Below are positions 41,314 through 49,124 of a DNA stretch of 64,000 bases, one piece after another. The stretch is from positions 1 through 64,000 of the forward strand of contig CAYWLS010000016.1 of NCBI GenBank assembly GCA_964458605.1. The letters are read 5' to 3'. Source of the DNA: JBBSNV01 sp964458605. GTDB taxonomy: Bacteria > Pseudomonadota > Alphaproteobacteria > Reyranellales > JAQSWP01. The stretch's first letter is position 1, and the number at the start of each line of letters is the position of its first letter. The notes beneath the pieces were generated by a model that saw nothing but the letters and a program-made list of their open reading frames with translations, did no database searches and was not told the origin of the DNA. The position numbers and the translations under genes were made by a program.

Positions 41314-41859
41314 ATGACCCCCCAAAAGCCGCACCGCACCCCCCAGCCCACCGACCGCAACGAAACCGCCAGCGCCATGCGCGACCTTGCCGGAGGCGTG
41401 GCGAGCAAGCTGGAAGCCGCCGTCACCACCTCGACCGAAGGCTTCGTGAAGATGGCCGGCACCAGCGACATCTACGAGCTGGAAGCGGCCAAGATCGCCC
41501 TGCAGCGCTCGACCAGCCAGGACGTCAAGGATTTCGCCCGTCACATGATCGCCGATCACACCCGGACGACCGAGCAGCTCAAATCGACCCTGCAGGCGCT
41601 GGGCATGCCGACCGTGCCGCCGCAGCAGCTCGACGAGCGCCACCAGACCATGCTCGACGATCTCAACGGCGCGGCCCAGGAGGATTTCGACCACCGCTAT
41701 ATCGCCCAGCAGAAGGCCGCCCACTCGGCCGCCATCACCCTGTTCAAGACCTATCGCGAACGCGGCGAGGCTCGGGAACTGCGCGCGCTATGCGCCCAGG
41801 CGCTGCCGGTGCTGGAGAGCCATCTGCACATGATCGAGCAGATGAAGGCGCAGCGTTAG
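41314..41859 (+). CDS. DUF4142 ferritin-like stress protein
   Basis: A 181-residue all-helical protein with the DUF4142 pattern (EGFVKMAGTSDIYELEAAKIALQRS, VKDFARHMIADHTRTTEQLK, YIAQQKAAHSAAITLFKTYRERGE). Most members are exported, but this one has no signal peptide, so it should be cytoplasmic. Family members recur in stationary-phase and general-stress regulons. AAGGAGAAAAGG precedes ATG 41314. The EcfG-like promoter and divergent HWE kinase fit that role. Confidence 0.85.
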   Translation: MTPQKPHRTPQPTDRNETASAMRDLAGGVASKLEAAVTTSTEGFVKMAGTSDIYELEAAKIALQRSTSQDVKDFARHMIADHTRTTEQLKSTLQALGMPTVPPQQLDERHQTMLDDLNGAAQEDFDHRYIAQQKAAHSAAITLFKTYRERGEARELRALCAQALPVLESHLHMIEQMKAQR

Positions 41860-41868
41860 CGCTGGTTG

Positions 41869-41895
41869 GCGGCCGGCTCAGCGCCGGCCGCTTTT
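41869..41895 (+). terminator. Terminator after the DUF4142 gene, in a tandem duplication
   Basis: A perfect 9-bp stem, GCGGCCGGC/GCCGGCCGC, with TTTT. A near copy of the same 21-bp hairpin (GGCCGGTTCAGCGCCGGCCGC) follows at about 41902-41922 and overlaps the end of the MFS gene, so the element is duplicated between convergent genes. Confidence 0.75.
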
Positions 41896-41908
41896 CCCGG
41901 CGGCCGGT

Positions 41909-43126
41909 TCAGCGCCGGCCGCTGGCCAGCCGGGTGGCCTCGGGCCGGGCGCGCAGCCGGCCCATGGCGACGATGCCGGCGATCGGACCCAGCGCCAGCA
42001 CGACGAAGGCGTAGCGCCAGCCCAGCCATTCCACCACATAAGGCAGGGCGTGGATGGTAATCAGCGTGAGCAGGAAGCCCACCGCCGTCTGCGCCGTCAG
42101 CATGGTGCCGATGCGGTCGGGCGGCGACAGCTCGGCGACGCTGGCCGAGAACTGCGCCGAGTCCGCCACCACCGCCACGCCCCACACCAGGCACAGCACG
42201 ATGGTGAGAGCCGGCCCGCCGCCATAGGTGAAGCCGATCAGCACGCAGCACGTGCCGCTGATCAGCAATGCGGCCATGGTGATGGTGGTGCGGCCCAGCC
42301 GGTCGGCCAGCAAGCCGCCCAGCAGCGAGCCCAGCGCGCCGATGCCGATGGTGGCGAAGGCCACCAGCTTGGCGGCCACCGCGCCGCCTTCGGGCATGGA
42401 AAGCGCGAAGCTGGCGGCCAGGAAGGCGCCGATCCAGGCCCACATGGCGTAGAGCTCCCACATATGGCCGAGATAGCCGAGATTGGCCAGGCGCAGCGGC
42501 ACGTTCTGCCAGCCATAGAGCGCGTCGGCGAAGCGGAAGGCGCCGCGCCGTGCATTGGCCGGGCCGATGCCGACCAGGTTGACGAAAACCGCCGCCAGAC
42601 CTGCCGCCAGCGAGGCCAGCGCGATGGTCCAGCGCCAGTCGACCCCGCCCAGCACGTCGAACAGATAGGGCGAAGCCGAGCCCAGGGTCAGCGCGCCGAC
42701 CAGGATGCCGACCAGCAGCCCCGCATTGCCGCGTGCCCAGCTCGCCGCCATCTTCATGCCCACCGGATAGATGCCGGCCATGCAGATGCCGGTCGCCAGC
42801 CGCAACGCCGGCACCACCGCCGACAGCGGATCGACCGCCAGGATCGCGGCATTGGCCAGCGCGGCGAGGGCGGCGCAGATGCAAAACAGCCGGCGCGAAT
42901 CGATCCGGTCGGGCAGCGCGAACAGCGCGCTGCCGACACAGCCGATCACGAAGCCCAGCTGCACCGCCGCCGTCAGCAGCGCCTTGTGGAACGCGCCGAT
43001 ATGGTATTGCGCGTCGAGCGACTGGATCACCGGCGAGGTGGAGAACCACAGCGCCAGCGCCCCCACCTCGCACAGGGCAAGCGTTGCGATGGAGGCGGCG
43101 GCGGACCGGAACGAAGGGATACCCAT
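41909..43126 (-). CDS. MFS transporter
   Basis: A 405-residue, 12-helix major facilitator. Family landmarks are the central loop ADRLGRTTITMAALL after helix 6-7 and an N-terminal half with WFSTSPVIQSL. The segment EVGALALWFSTSPV recalls nitrate/nitrite- and cyanate-type MFS carriers, but the substrate cannot be read from sequence. A single gene; the stop lies inside the duplicated hairpin at 41902-41922. Confidence 0.88.
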   Translation of the reverse strand: MGIPSFRSAAASIATLALCEVGALALWFSTSPVIQSLDAQYHIGAFHKALLTAAVQLGFVIGCVGSALFALPDRIDSRRLFCICAALAALANAAILAVDPLSAVVPALRLATGICMAGIYPVGMKMAASWARGNAGLLVGILVGALTLGSASPYLFDVLGGVDWRWTIALASLAAGLAAVFVNLVGIGPANARRGAFRFADALYGWQNVPLRLANLGYLGHMWELYAMWAWIGAFLAASFALSMPEGGAVAAKLVAFATIGIGALGSLLGGLLADRLGRTTITMAALLISGTCCVLIGFTYGGGPALTIVLCLVWGVAVVADSAQFSASVAELSPPDRIGTMLTAQTAVGFLLTLITIHALPYVVEWLGWRYAFVVLALGPIAGIVAMGRLRARPEATRLASGRR

Positions 43127-43217
43127 GACGGCGGCGATTATCGGCCCCGCGCCGTCAAAGGCAAGCGCGGGCGGTCGCAGCGATTGCCCGACACGACACC
43201 GGCGCGAAGAATCGGCC

Positions 43218-45149
43218 TCAGGACGAGGCGGTGCCCGGCAAGCGGATCAGCGCCTCGCGATGACGCTCGTGCCGCACCGCCGCCGCCCGCACCCGCAGCA
43301 GGTCGCGTCGCGCCACCAGCCCCACCACCTGGCCGTCGCGGCGACGCAGGATCGGCACGCGCCCGGCATCGGCCTGCGCCATGCGGTCGGCCAGCCGGCC
43401 GACCAGCTCGTCTTCGTGGCCGGTCAGGCAGTCGCGCCCGCCCACCGCCTCGGCCAGGGTGCCCTCCTGCGCCCAGCCCTCGCGGGTCCAGCGCAGCACG
43501 TCGGCGCGCGCCACCATGCCGACCAGCCTGCCCGCGTCGTCGACCACCGGATAGCTCTTGTGGCGCGGCGCCGTCCCATCGCCCGCGCCCTCCTCGCCCG
43601 TCCCGTCATCCGCCGCGGCGCCGGTGAAGAACGCCACCGCGGCGCCGATCGTCATGGCGCCGGACAGGGTGTCGACCGGCTGGGCCATGATCTCCTGCAC
43701 GCGCATGATCTCGAACGGATCGACCACATATTCGCGCATCACATGGTGGCCGCGGCGGGCCACCTTTTCGGTCAGGATCGAGCGCTTCAGCAGCAGCACG
43801 GTGGTGGTGTGAGCCATGACGCAGCCCACCGCCAGCGGCAGCATGGCGCCGAAATTATGCGTCAGCTCGATGGCGAAGACGATGGCGGTGAGCGGCGAGC
43901 GCATCGTGCCGCCCATCATCGCCGCCATGCCGACCAGCGCCCACAGCGCCACGTCGCCCTGCGCGATGCCGTGGGGCACGATGCCGCCGAACAGCGCGCC
44001 CAGCGCGCCGCCCATGATCAGCAGCGGCGCCAGCACGCCGCCGGACGTGCCCGAGCCCAGCGCGATCGCCCAGATGATCGCCTTGACCGCCATCAGCCGC
44101 AGCACCGGCCCGTTGTCCAGCGTGCCATGCAGCAGGGCGGCGATGTTGTCGTAGCCCACGCCCAGCGCGTGCGGCTCGATCAGTCCGCCGACGCCGATCG
44201 TCAGCCCGCCCAGCACCGGCCACCACATCCAATGGATCGGCAGGCGCTGGAAGGCGTCCTCGCAGGCATAGACCATCAGGGTCAGCAGCCCCGAGGCCAG
44301 CCCGCCGGCCACGCCCAGCAGTGCCGCGCATAGCAGGCCCAGCGCCGGCAATGTCGCGCTGCTGGCCATCGGAAACAGCACGCCGCCGCCCAGCAGCAGC
44401 GGCCGCCACGCCGCCGCCACCACCGCGGCCACCGCCACCGGCACGAAGCTGCGCGGCTTCCATTCGAACAGCAGCAGCTCGACCGCCAGCAAGATGGCGG
44501 CGATCGGCGTGCCGAAGGTGGCGGCCATGCCGGCCGCGGCGCCGGCCACCAGCAGGGTCTTGCGTTCGGCGTTGGAGAGCTGGAAGAACTGGGCGAACAG
44601 CGAGCCGAAGGCGCCGCCGGTCATGATGATCGGCCCCTCGGCGCCGAACGGACCGCCGCTGCCGATCGAGATCGCCGAGGACAGCGGCTTGAGCAGCGCC
44701 ACCTTGGGCTGGATGCGGCTGCGGCCGATCAGGATCGCCTCCATCGCCTCGGGAATGCCGTGGCCGCGGATCTTCTCCGAGCCGTAGCGCGCCATCAGGC
44801 CGATGATCAGGCAGCCCGCCGCCGGCACCAGCACCGCCCAGCCGCCCAGATGGTGGCTGGCGATCTCGGCCGGCGCGGTGCTGAAGCGGCCGAAATAGGC
44901 CAGGTTGGTGGCCAGCGCGATCAGCCGCAGCAGCGCCCAGGCCGCCGCCGCGCCGGCGCTGCCCACCACCAGCGCCATCGCCGCCAGCAGCAGCAGGCGC
45001 GGATCGGCGGTGAAGTCGCGCAGGCCATGCTCGCCCGCCGCCGCCCCGCCCGATCCGGGGCCCGGCACGAGATCCCGCGCGGGGCTCGAGCTGGCTTGGG
45101 GTTGCGCGGATAAGTCGGGTTGCGCGGACAAGGCGGCGCGGGGTTCCAT
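43218..45149 (-). CDS. CLC-family chloride channel/transporter with CBS domains
   Basis: A 643-residue protein. The CLC core runs from about 45 to 470 with the chloride-site motifs GSGGPFGAEGPI (gating-glutamate position present), GTSGGVLAPLL and the MMGGTMRSPLTA segment. Two CBS domains (about 480-620) form the cytoplasmic regulatory part. GAGG precedes ATG 45149. A short Ala/Gln/Pro repeat sits at the N-terminus. It is divergent from a marR gene, with a perfect palindromic operator between them, so expression is probably controlled by that regulator. Confidence 0.92.
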   Translation of the reverse strand: MEPRAALSAQPDLSAQPQASSSPARDLVPGPGSGGAAAGEHGLRDFTADPRLLLLAAMALVVGSAGAAAAWALLRLIALATNLAYFGRFSTAPAEIASHHLGGWAVLVPAAGCLIIGLMARYGSEKIRGHGIPEAMEAILIGRSRIQPKVALLKPLSSAISIGSGGPFGAEGPIIMTGGAFGSLFAQFFQLSNAERKTLLVAGAAAGMAATFGTPIAAILLAVELLLFEWKPRSFVPVAVAAVVAAAWRPLLLGGGVLFPMASSATLPALGLLCAALLGVAGGLASGLLTLMVYACEDAFQRLPIHWMWWPVLGGLTIGVGGLIEPHALGVGYDNIAALLHGTLDNGPVLRLMAVKAIIWAIALGSGTSGGVLAPLLIMGGALGALFGGIVPHGIAQGDVALWALVGMAAMMGGTMRSPLTAIVFAIELTHNFGAMLPLAVGCVMAHTTTVLLLKRSILTEKVARRGHHVMREYVVDPFEIMRVQEIMAQPVDTLSGAMTIGAAVAFFTGAAADDGTGEEGAGDGTAPRHKSYPVVDDAGRLVGMVARADVLRWTREGWAQEGTLAEAVGGRDCLTGHEDELVGRLADRMAQADAGRVPILRRRDGQVVGLVARRDLLRVRAAAVRHERHREALIRLPGTASS

Positions 45150-45190
45150 CAGGGCCTCGACGGGACAGGAATGGGTTCGGGGACCGGGTT

Positions 45191-45209
45191 TATATCGTAT
45201 TACGATATA
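45191..45209. promoter_or_regulatory. MarR operator between clc and marR
   Basis: TATATCGTA-T-TACGATATA, perfect 9-bp arms around one base. AT-rich palindromes of this size are typical MarR sites. It lies 42 bp from the clc start and 20 bp from the marR start. Confidence 0.75.
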
Positions 45210-45229
45210 ATTGGAAGTGCGGGGGATGC

Positions 45230-45700
45230 ATGGCTGCGACGCGCGGTAAGGCCGAGGCCTTGAAAACGACGACATCGCGGAACGCGGCCGGTTCGAGGGC
45301 GGCGCTCGACCCGGCCGACTACCAGCGCCTGGCCGAGTTCCGCTATCTGCTGCGCCAGTTCCTGGTGTTCAGCGAACAGGCCGCCGAGGCTGCCGGGCTG
45401 ACGGCGCAGCAGCACCAGGCACTGCTGGCGCTGAAAGGCCATCGCGGTCCGGCGCCGCTGGGGATCGGCGCGCTGGCCAAGCGGCTGGCGATCCGCCCGC
45501 ACAGCGCGGTCGGGCTGATCGACCGGCTGGCGGCCAAGGATCTGGTGCGCCGCTCCAGCCCGGCCAGCGACCGCCGCCAGGTGCTGATCGAGCTGACGCC
45601 CCATGCCGAGGCGCTGCTGCACAGGCTGACCAGCGCCCATCGTCGCGAGCTGGCGCGCATCGCCCCGCTGCTGTCGGAGCTGTTGAAGCCGTTCGTGTGA
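45230..45700 (+). CDS. MarR-family regulator of the CLC channel
   Basis: A 156-residue winged-helix protein with the MarR core LGIGALAKRLAIRPHSAVGLIDRLAAKDLVRRSSPASDRRQ (about residues 80-120); the wing carries DRRQ. GGGGG just precedes ATG 45230. It is divergent from the CLC gene and shares its operator. Its end is followed within 3 bp by repeat copy B. Confidence 0.88.
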   Translation: MAATRGKAEALKTTTSRNAAGSRAALDPADYQRLAEFRYLLRQFLVFSEQAAEAAGLTAQQHQALLALKGHRGPAPLGIGALAKRLAIRPHSAVGLIDRLAAKDLVRRSSPASDRRQVLIELTPHAEALLHRLTSAHRRELARIAPLLSELLKPFV

Positions 45701-45703
45701 TCT

Positions 45704-45839
45704 GAGCGGATCGCGATCGGAGACAGCGCGACAACGCTGCCCTCCGGTCGCGTGAATCCGCTCGATTCCTCAGGGGTAGAGCCAATCCAGATCTTTCGAC
45801 GGAATCCGGAAGGATTCCGTCGAAAGGCGATTGGCGCTA
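45704..45839 (-). repeat. Dispersed palindromic repeat, copy B (full length)
   Basis: On the minus strand it begins TAGCGCCAATCGCC and includes a perfect 14-bp stem (TTTCGACGGAATCC/GGATTCCGTCGAAA, 45794-45825), then GGCTCTA, then the GAGCGGATTCACGCG module (45763-45704). It follows the same order as copy A, with roughly 34 of the first 42 bases equal. The opening TAG (45839-45837) is the stop codon of the E1 gene. The repeat fills the whole gap between convergent marR and E1. Confidence 0.8.
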
Positions 45840-48218
45840 GCGCCGCGCCGCCGCCAGCAGGCCGCGCGCCGCGGCATCGATGATCGCCTCGCCGTCCAGG
45901 CCGTAGACCCGGTAGAGATCGGGCAGGTCGCCCGACTGGCCGAAATGGTCGACGCCCAGCGGCTGCACGCGCTGGCCGCGCACCGCGCCCAGCCAGGACA
46001 GCGCCGCCGGATGGGCGTCGGTCAGCGTGACCAGCGCGGCACCCTGCGCCAGCGGCGCCAGCAGATCCTCGACATGGCTGCCGGCCTGCCCGCCCGCATT
46101 GCGCCCCTGCCGCGACCTGACCCAGCCCTCGTGCAGCCGGTCGGCCGACGTCACCGCCAGCAGCCCGGCGCCGGGAATGTCCGGCAGGATCGCCTCGTAG
46201 GCGGCGATGGCCTCGGGCGCCACCGCGCCGGTATAGGCGATGGCGAAATCCACGCCCGGCGCCGGCGGCTTCAGCCAGTAGCCGCCCGCGACGATGGCAT
46301 GGCGCAGCGCCGCATCGACGGTGCGCTGCGGCTGCTCGATCGGCCTGGTCGACAGGCGCAGATAGATCGAACCGCCCTCTTCGTCCTGCATGTGGCGGAA
46401 GCCGAACGCCATGATGGTGGCCAGCTCGTCGACGAAGGCCGGCTCGAAGGCGGCCAGCCCATCCTGCGCCATGCCGATCAGCGGCGTGCCGATCGACTGG
46501 TGCGCGCCGCCTTCGGCCGCCAGGGTGATGCCCGAGGGCGTCGCCACCAGCATGAAGCGGGCGCGCTGGTAGCAGGCATAGTTGAGCGCATCCAGACCGC
46601 GCTGGATGAACGGGTCGTACAGCGTGCCGATCGGCAGCAGCCGGGCGCCGAACAGCGTGTCGCTCATGCCCAGCGCGCCGAGCTGCAGGAACAGGTTGTT
46701 CTCGGCGATGCCCAGCTCGATGTGCTGGCCTTGCGGCGACATCTGCCAGCGCTGCGCCGACACCACCTTCTCCTCGCGGAACACGTCGGCGGCTTCCTGG
46801 CGATGGAAGATGCCGCGCCGGTTGACCCAGGCGCCCAGATTGGTCGACACCGTGACGTCGGGCGAGGTGGTGACGATGCGCGCGGCCAGCGGCGTATCGG
46901 AGCCCGCGATCTCGTTGAGGATGCGGCCGAAGCCCTCCTGCGTCGATTGCCGCGGCGCGCTGGGAATCGGCAAGGTCTCCGGCACCTCGATGGCGGCAGC
47001 GTCGCGCCGGCGCCTGCCCTCGGCATTGAACGGCACCTGGGCCAGGAAGGCCTGCAATTCCTGCGCAGGCACGTCGAGGCCGGCGAACTTTTCCCACTCC
47101 TCGCCCTCGCCCAGTCCCATCGACTGGCGGAAGCCCGCCATCTGGTCGGGACTCATCAGCCCGGCGTGGTTGTCCTTGTGACCGGCGAAAGGCAGGCCGA
47201 AGCCCTTGATGGTATAGGCGATGAAGCAGGTCGGCACGTCGTCATGGCCGGCCGCTTCGAACGCCTCCAGCACCGCTTCCAGATCGTTGCCGGCCAGGTT
47301 GGTCATCAGCGCCTGCAGCGCCTGGTCGTCATGCGCCTCGAGGATGCGGCGGATGCCGGGATAGGCGTTGAGGTCGCGGGTCAGCGCCTGGCGCCAGGCG
47401 GCGCCGCCCTTGTAGACCAGCGCCGAATAGAGCGAGTTGGGGCAGTTGTCGATCCAGTCGCGCAGATGGCCGCCATCCTCCTGGGCGAAGGCCGCCTCGA
47501 GCTGCTTGCCGTATTTCAAGGTGACGACGCGCCAGCCCACCATGTCGAACAGCCGGTCGATGCGGTTGAACAGCCGGTCGCTGACCACCGAATCCAGGCT
47601 CTGGCGGTTGTAGTCGATCACCCACCACAGGTTCTTGACGTCGTGCTTCCAGCCCTCGAGCAGCGCTTCGAAGATGTTGCCTTCGTCGAGTTCGGCATCG
47701 CCGACCAGCGCCACCATGCGGCCGGGCGCGCGCTCCTCGTCGGCGAGCTTCTTGAGCCGCACATAGTCCTGCACGATCGAGGCGAACAGGGTGATCGCCA
47801 CGCCCAGCCCGACCGAGCCGGTGGAGAAATCGACGTCGTCGCTGTCCTTGGTGCGCGAGGGATAGGCCTGCGCGCCGCCCAGCCTGCGGAAATTCTCCAG
47901 TCTGTCGCGCGTCTGATTGCCCAGCAGGTACTGGATGGCGTGGAACACCGGCGAGGCATGCGGCTTGACCGCGACGCGATCCTGCGGCCGCAGCACCGCG
48001 AAATAGAGCGCCGTCATGATGGTGGCGAGCGAGGCGCTGGAGGCCTGGTGGCCGCCCACCTTCAGCCCGTCGCGGCTGTCGCGGATATGGTTGGCGTTGT
48101 GGATCGTCCAGCTCGACAGCCACAGCGCCTTCTTCTGCAGCGCCCGCAGGCAGCGCAGCCGCTCGGCCCGGATCTGGCTGCGGTCGCTCGAATCCTTGCG
48201 CATCTGAGTGGCGGGCAT
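45837..48218 (-). CDS. AceE-like homodimeric 2-oxoacid dehydrogenase E1 / transketolase-family protein
   Basis: A 793-residue ThDP enzyme laid out like AceE: an N-terminal domain with the ThDP motif GDAELDEGN...N (about residues 200-230), a middle domain with HIELGIAENN carrying the catalytic glutamate, and a C-terminal transketolase-type domain. It probably decarboxylates a 2-oxo acid; AceE uses pyruvate. No E2/E3 genes adjoin. AGGAGAAAGAC precedes ATG 48218. The TAG stop is the first codon of repeat copy B. Confidence 0.85.
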   Translation of the reverse strand: MPATQMRKDSSDRSQIRAERLRCLRALQKKALWLSSWTIHNANHIRDSRDGLKVGGHQASSASLATIMTALYFAVLRPQDRVAVKPHASPVFHAIQYLLGNQTRDRLENFRRLGGAQAYPSRTKDSDDVDFSTGSVGLGVAITLFASIVQDYVRLKKLADEERAPGRMVALVGDAELDEGNIFEALLEGWKHDVKNLWWVIDYNRQSLDSVVSDRLFNRIDRLFDMVGWRVVTLKYGKQLEAAFAQEDGGHLRDWIDNCPNSLYSALVYKGGAAWRQALTRDLNAYPGIRRILEAHDDQALQALMTNLAGNDLEAVLEAFEAAGHDDVPTCFIAYTIKGFGLPFAGHKDNHAGLMSPDQMAGFRQSMGLGEGEEWEKFAGLDVPAQELQAFLAQVPFNAEGRRRRDAAAIEVPETLPIPSAPRQSTQEGFGRILNEIAGSDTPLAARIVTTSPDVTVSTNLGAWVNRRGIFHRQEAADVFREEKVVSAQRWQMSPQGQHIELGIAENNLFLQLGALGMSDTLFGARLLPIGTLYDPFIQRGLDALNYACYQRARFMLVATPSGITLAAEGGAHQSIGTPLIGMAQDGLAAFEPAFVDELATIMAFGFRHMQDEEGGSIYLRLSTRPIEQPQRTVDAALRHAIVAGGYWLKPPAPGVDFAIAYTGAVAPEAIAAYEAILPDIPGAGLLAVTSADRLHEGWVRSRQGRNAGGQAGSHVEDLLAPLAQGAALVTLTDAHPAALSWLGAVRGQRVQPLGVDHFGQSGDLPDLYRVYGLDGEAIIDAAARGLLAAARR

Positions 48219-48403
48219 GTCTTTCTCCTGTTGCGGCAGGAGGATAGGCCGCGTGCCGGGGAAAAGCTTTGCGAACAGGCCGCCCAAGCCCCGGTAATGG
48301 GTCGAATATTCCATAAAGACGGTTCTTATTGGATAAATCGACCGAATCGAGCGCTGCGTCGGCAAAGAGTGGCCGCTGGGGCGGGCGCGGCCGCGACCCG
48401 GCG

Positions 48404-48428
48404 GGAACCGGCATGGCCGCCAAGCGCT
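48404..48428 (+). promoter_or_regulatory. EcfG-type promoter (one mismatch) of the DUF1328 gene
   Basis: GGAAC-N16-CGCT on the plus strand, 45 bp ahead of ATG 48473. DUF1328 genes are common members of the EcfG regulon in other alphaproteobacteria. Confidence 0.45.
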
Positions 48429-48472
48429 CAAGCTAGAGCCGCCCGGTCCCGCCGCTCCCGCCCGAGGTTGTC

Positions 48473-48646
48473 ATGCTCAAGCTTGCCTTTATCTTCTTCA
48501 TCGTCTCGCTGATCGCCGGCCTGCTGGGCCTGACCGGCATCGCCCAGGGTGCGCGGCGCATCGCTCTGATCGTCTTCGTCCTGGCGCTGATCGTGTTCGT
48601 GGTGCTGCTGGTGATCGGCTTGATGGCCGGCGCCGTGCTGTTCTGA
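48473..48646 (+). CDS. DUF1328-family small membrane protein
   Basis: A 57-residue protein with two membrane helices: MLKLAFIFFIVSLIAGLLG, then TGIAQGARRIALIVFVLAL, then a second hydrophobic stretch ending GAVLF. The pattern M-L-x-x-A-x-x-F-F-x-x-x-L-I-A-x-L-x-G and the G-I-A-x-G-A loop are those of DUF1328. GAGG lies ahead of ATG 48473. It belongs to the set of small general-stress membrane proteins; molecular function unknown. Confidence 0.85.
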   Translation: MLKLAFIFFIVSLIAGLLGLTGIAQGARRIALIVFVLALIVFVVLLVIGLMAGAVLF

Positions 48647-48782
48647 GGCGCCTGCCCTGCCTTGCCCGCAGACGCGAACCGTTTGCAAGCAAGCTGCGAC
48701 GCCGCATCGCGGGCGTCGGCAGGCACGCCGGGATTGGCGCGCGCCCATGCTCTGATAGGCTCGCGGCAGCGGAGGAAACGCC

Positions 48783-49112
48783 ATGCGCCCCATTCCGGTC
48801 CTGTTCGCTCTTGCCGTCCTGGCCGTTGCGCAGCCCGTCTCCGGCGCGGGCGCCGCCGATGCCGAGAACGGCCGCCGTCTGGCCGGCCAGTGGTGCAGCA
48901 CCTGCCACATCGTCGACAGCCGCGGCACCGGGACCGCGCGCGACACGGCGCCCAGCTTCGTGTCGGTGGCCGCCGATCCCGCCCGCGTCGATGCCGATCA
49001 CCTGGCGGCATGGCTGATGACCGGCCACCGGCAGATGCCCAATTTCAACCTGACGCGCGACAGCGTCGCCGATCTGGTGGCCTATATCCGCAGTCTGGGC
49101 CCGGCGCGCTAG
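48783..49112 (+). CDS. Periplasmic class I c-type cytochrome
   Basis: The 109-residue precursor has a signal peptide (PVLFALAVLAVAQPVSGAGA), one haem-binding site CSTCH (about residues 38-42) and the distal methionine in GHRQMPNF. It is a small mono-haem electron carrier of the periplasm. GGAGGAAACGCC precedes ATG 48783. A single gene; its redox partner is unknown. Confidence 0.92.
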   Translation: MRPIPVLFALAVLAVAQPVSGAGAADAENGRRLAGQWCSTCHIVDSRGTGTARDTAPSFVSVAADPARVDADHLAAWLMTGHRQMPNFNLTRDSVADLVAYIRSLGPAR

Positions 49113-49124
49113 GCCCAGGCGCGC

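Noticed and set aside
45831..48512. An 893-codon open frame on the plus strand opposite the AceE-like gene, and many similar long frames opposite other genes
   Set aside because: High GC at third codon positions keeps antisense frames open. Their products are low-complexity (His/Arg/Ala-rich), without motifs or ribosome sites, while the opposite strand carries recognisable enzymes.
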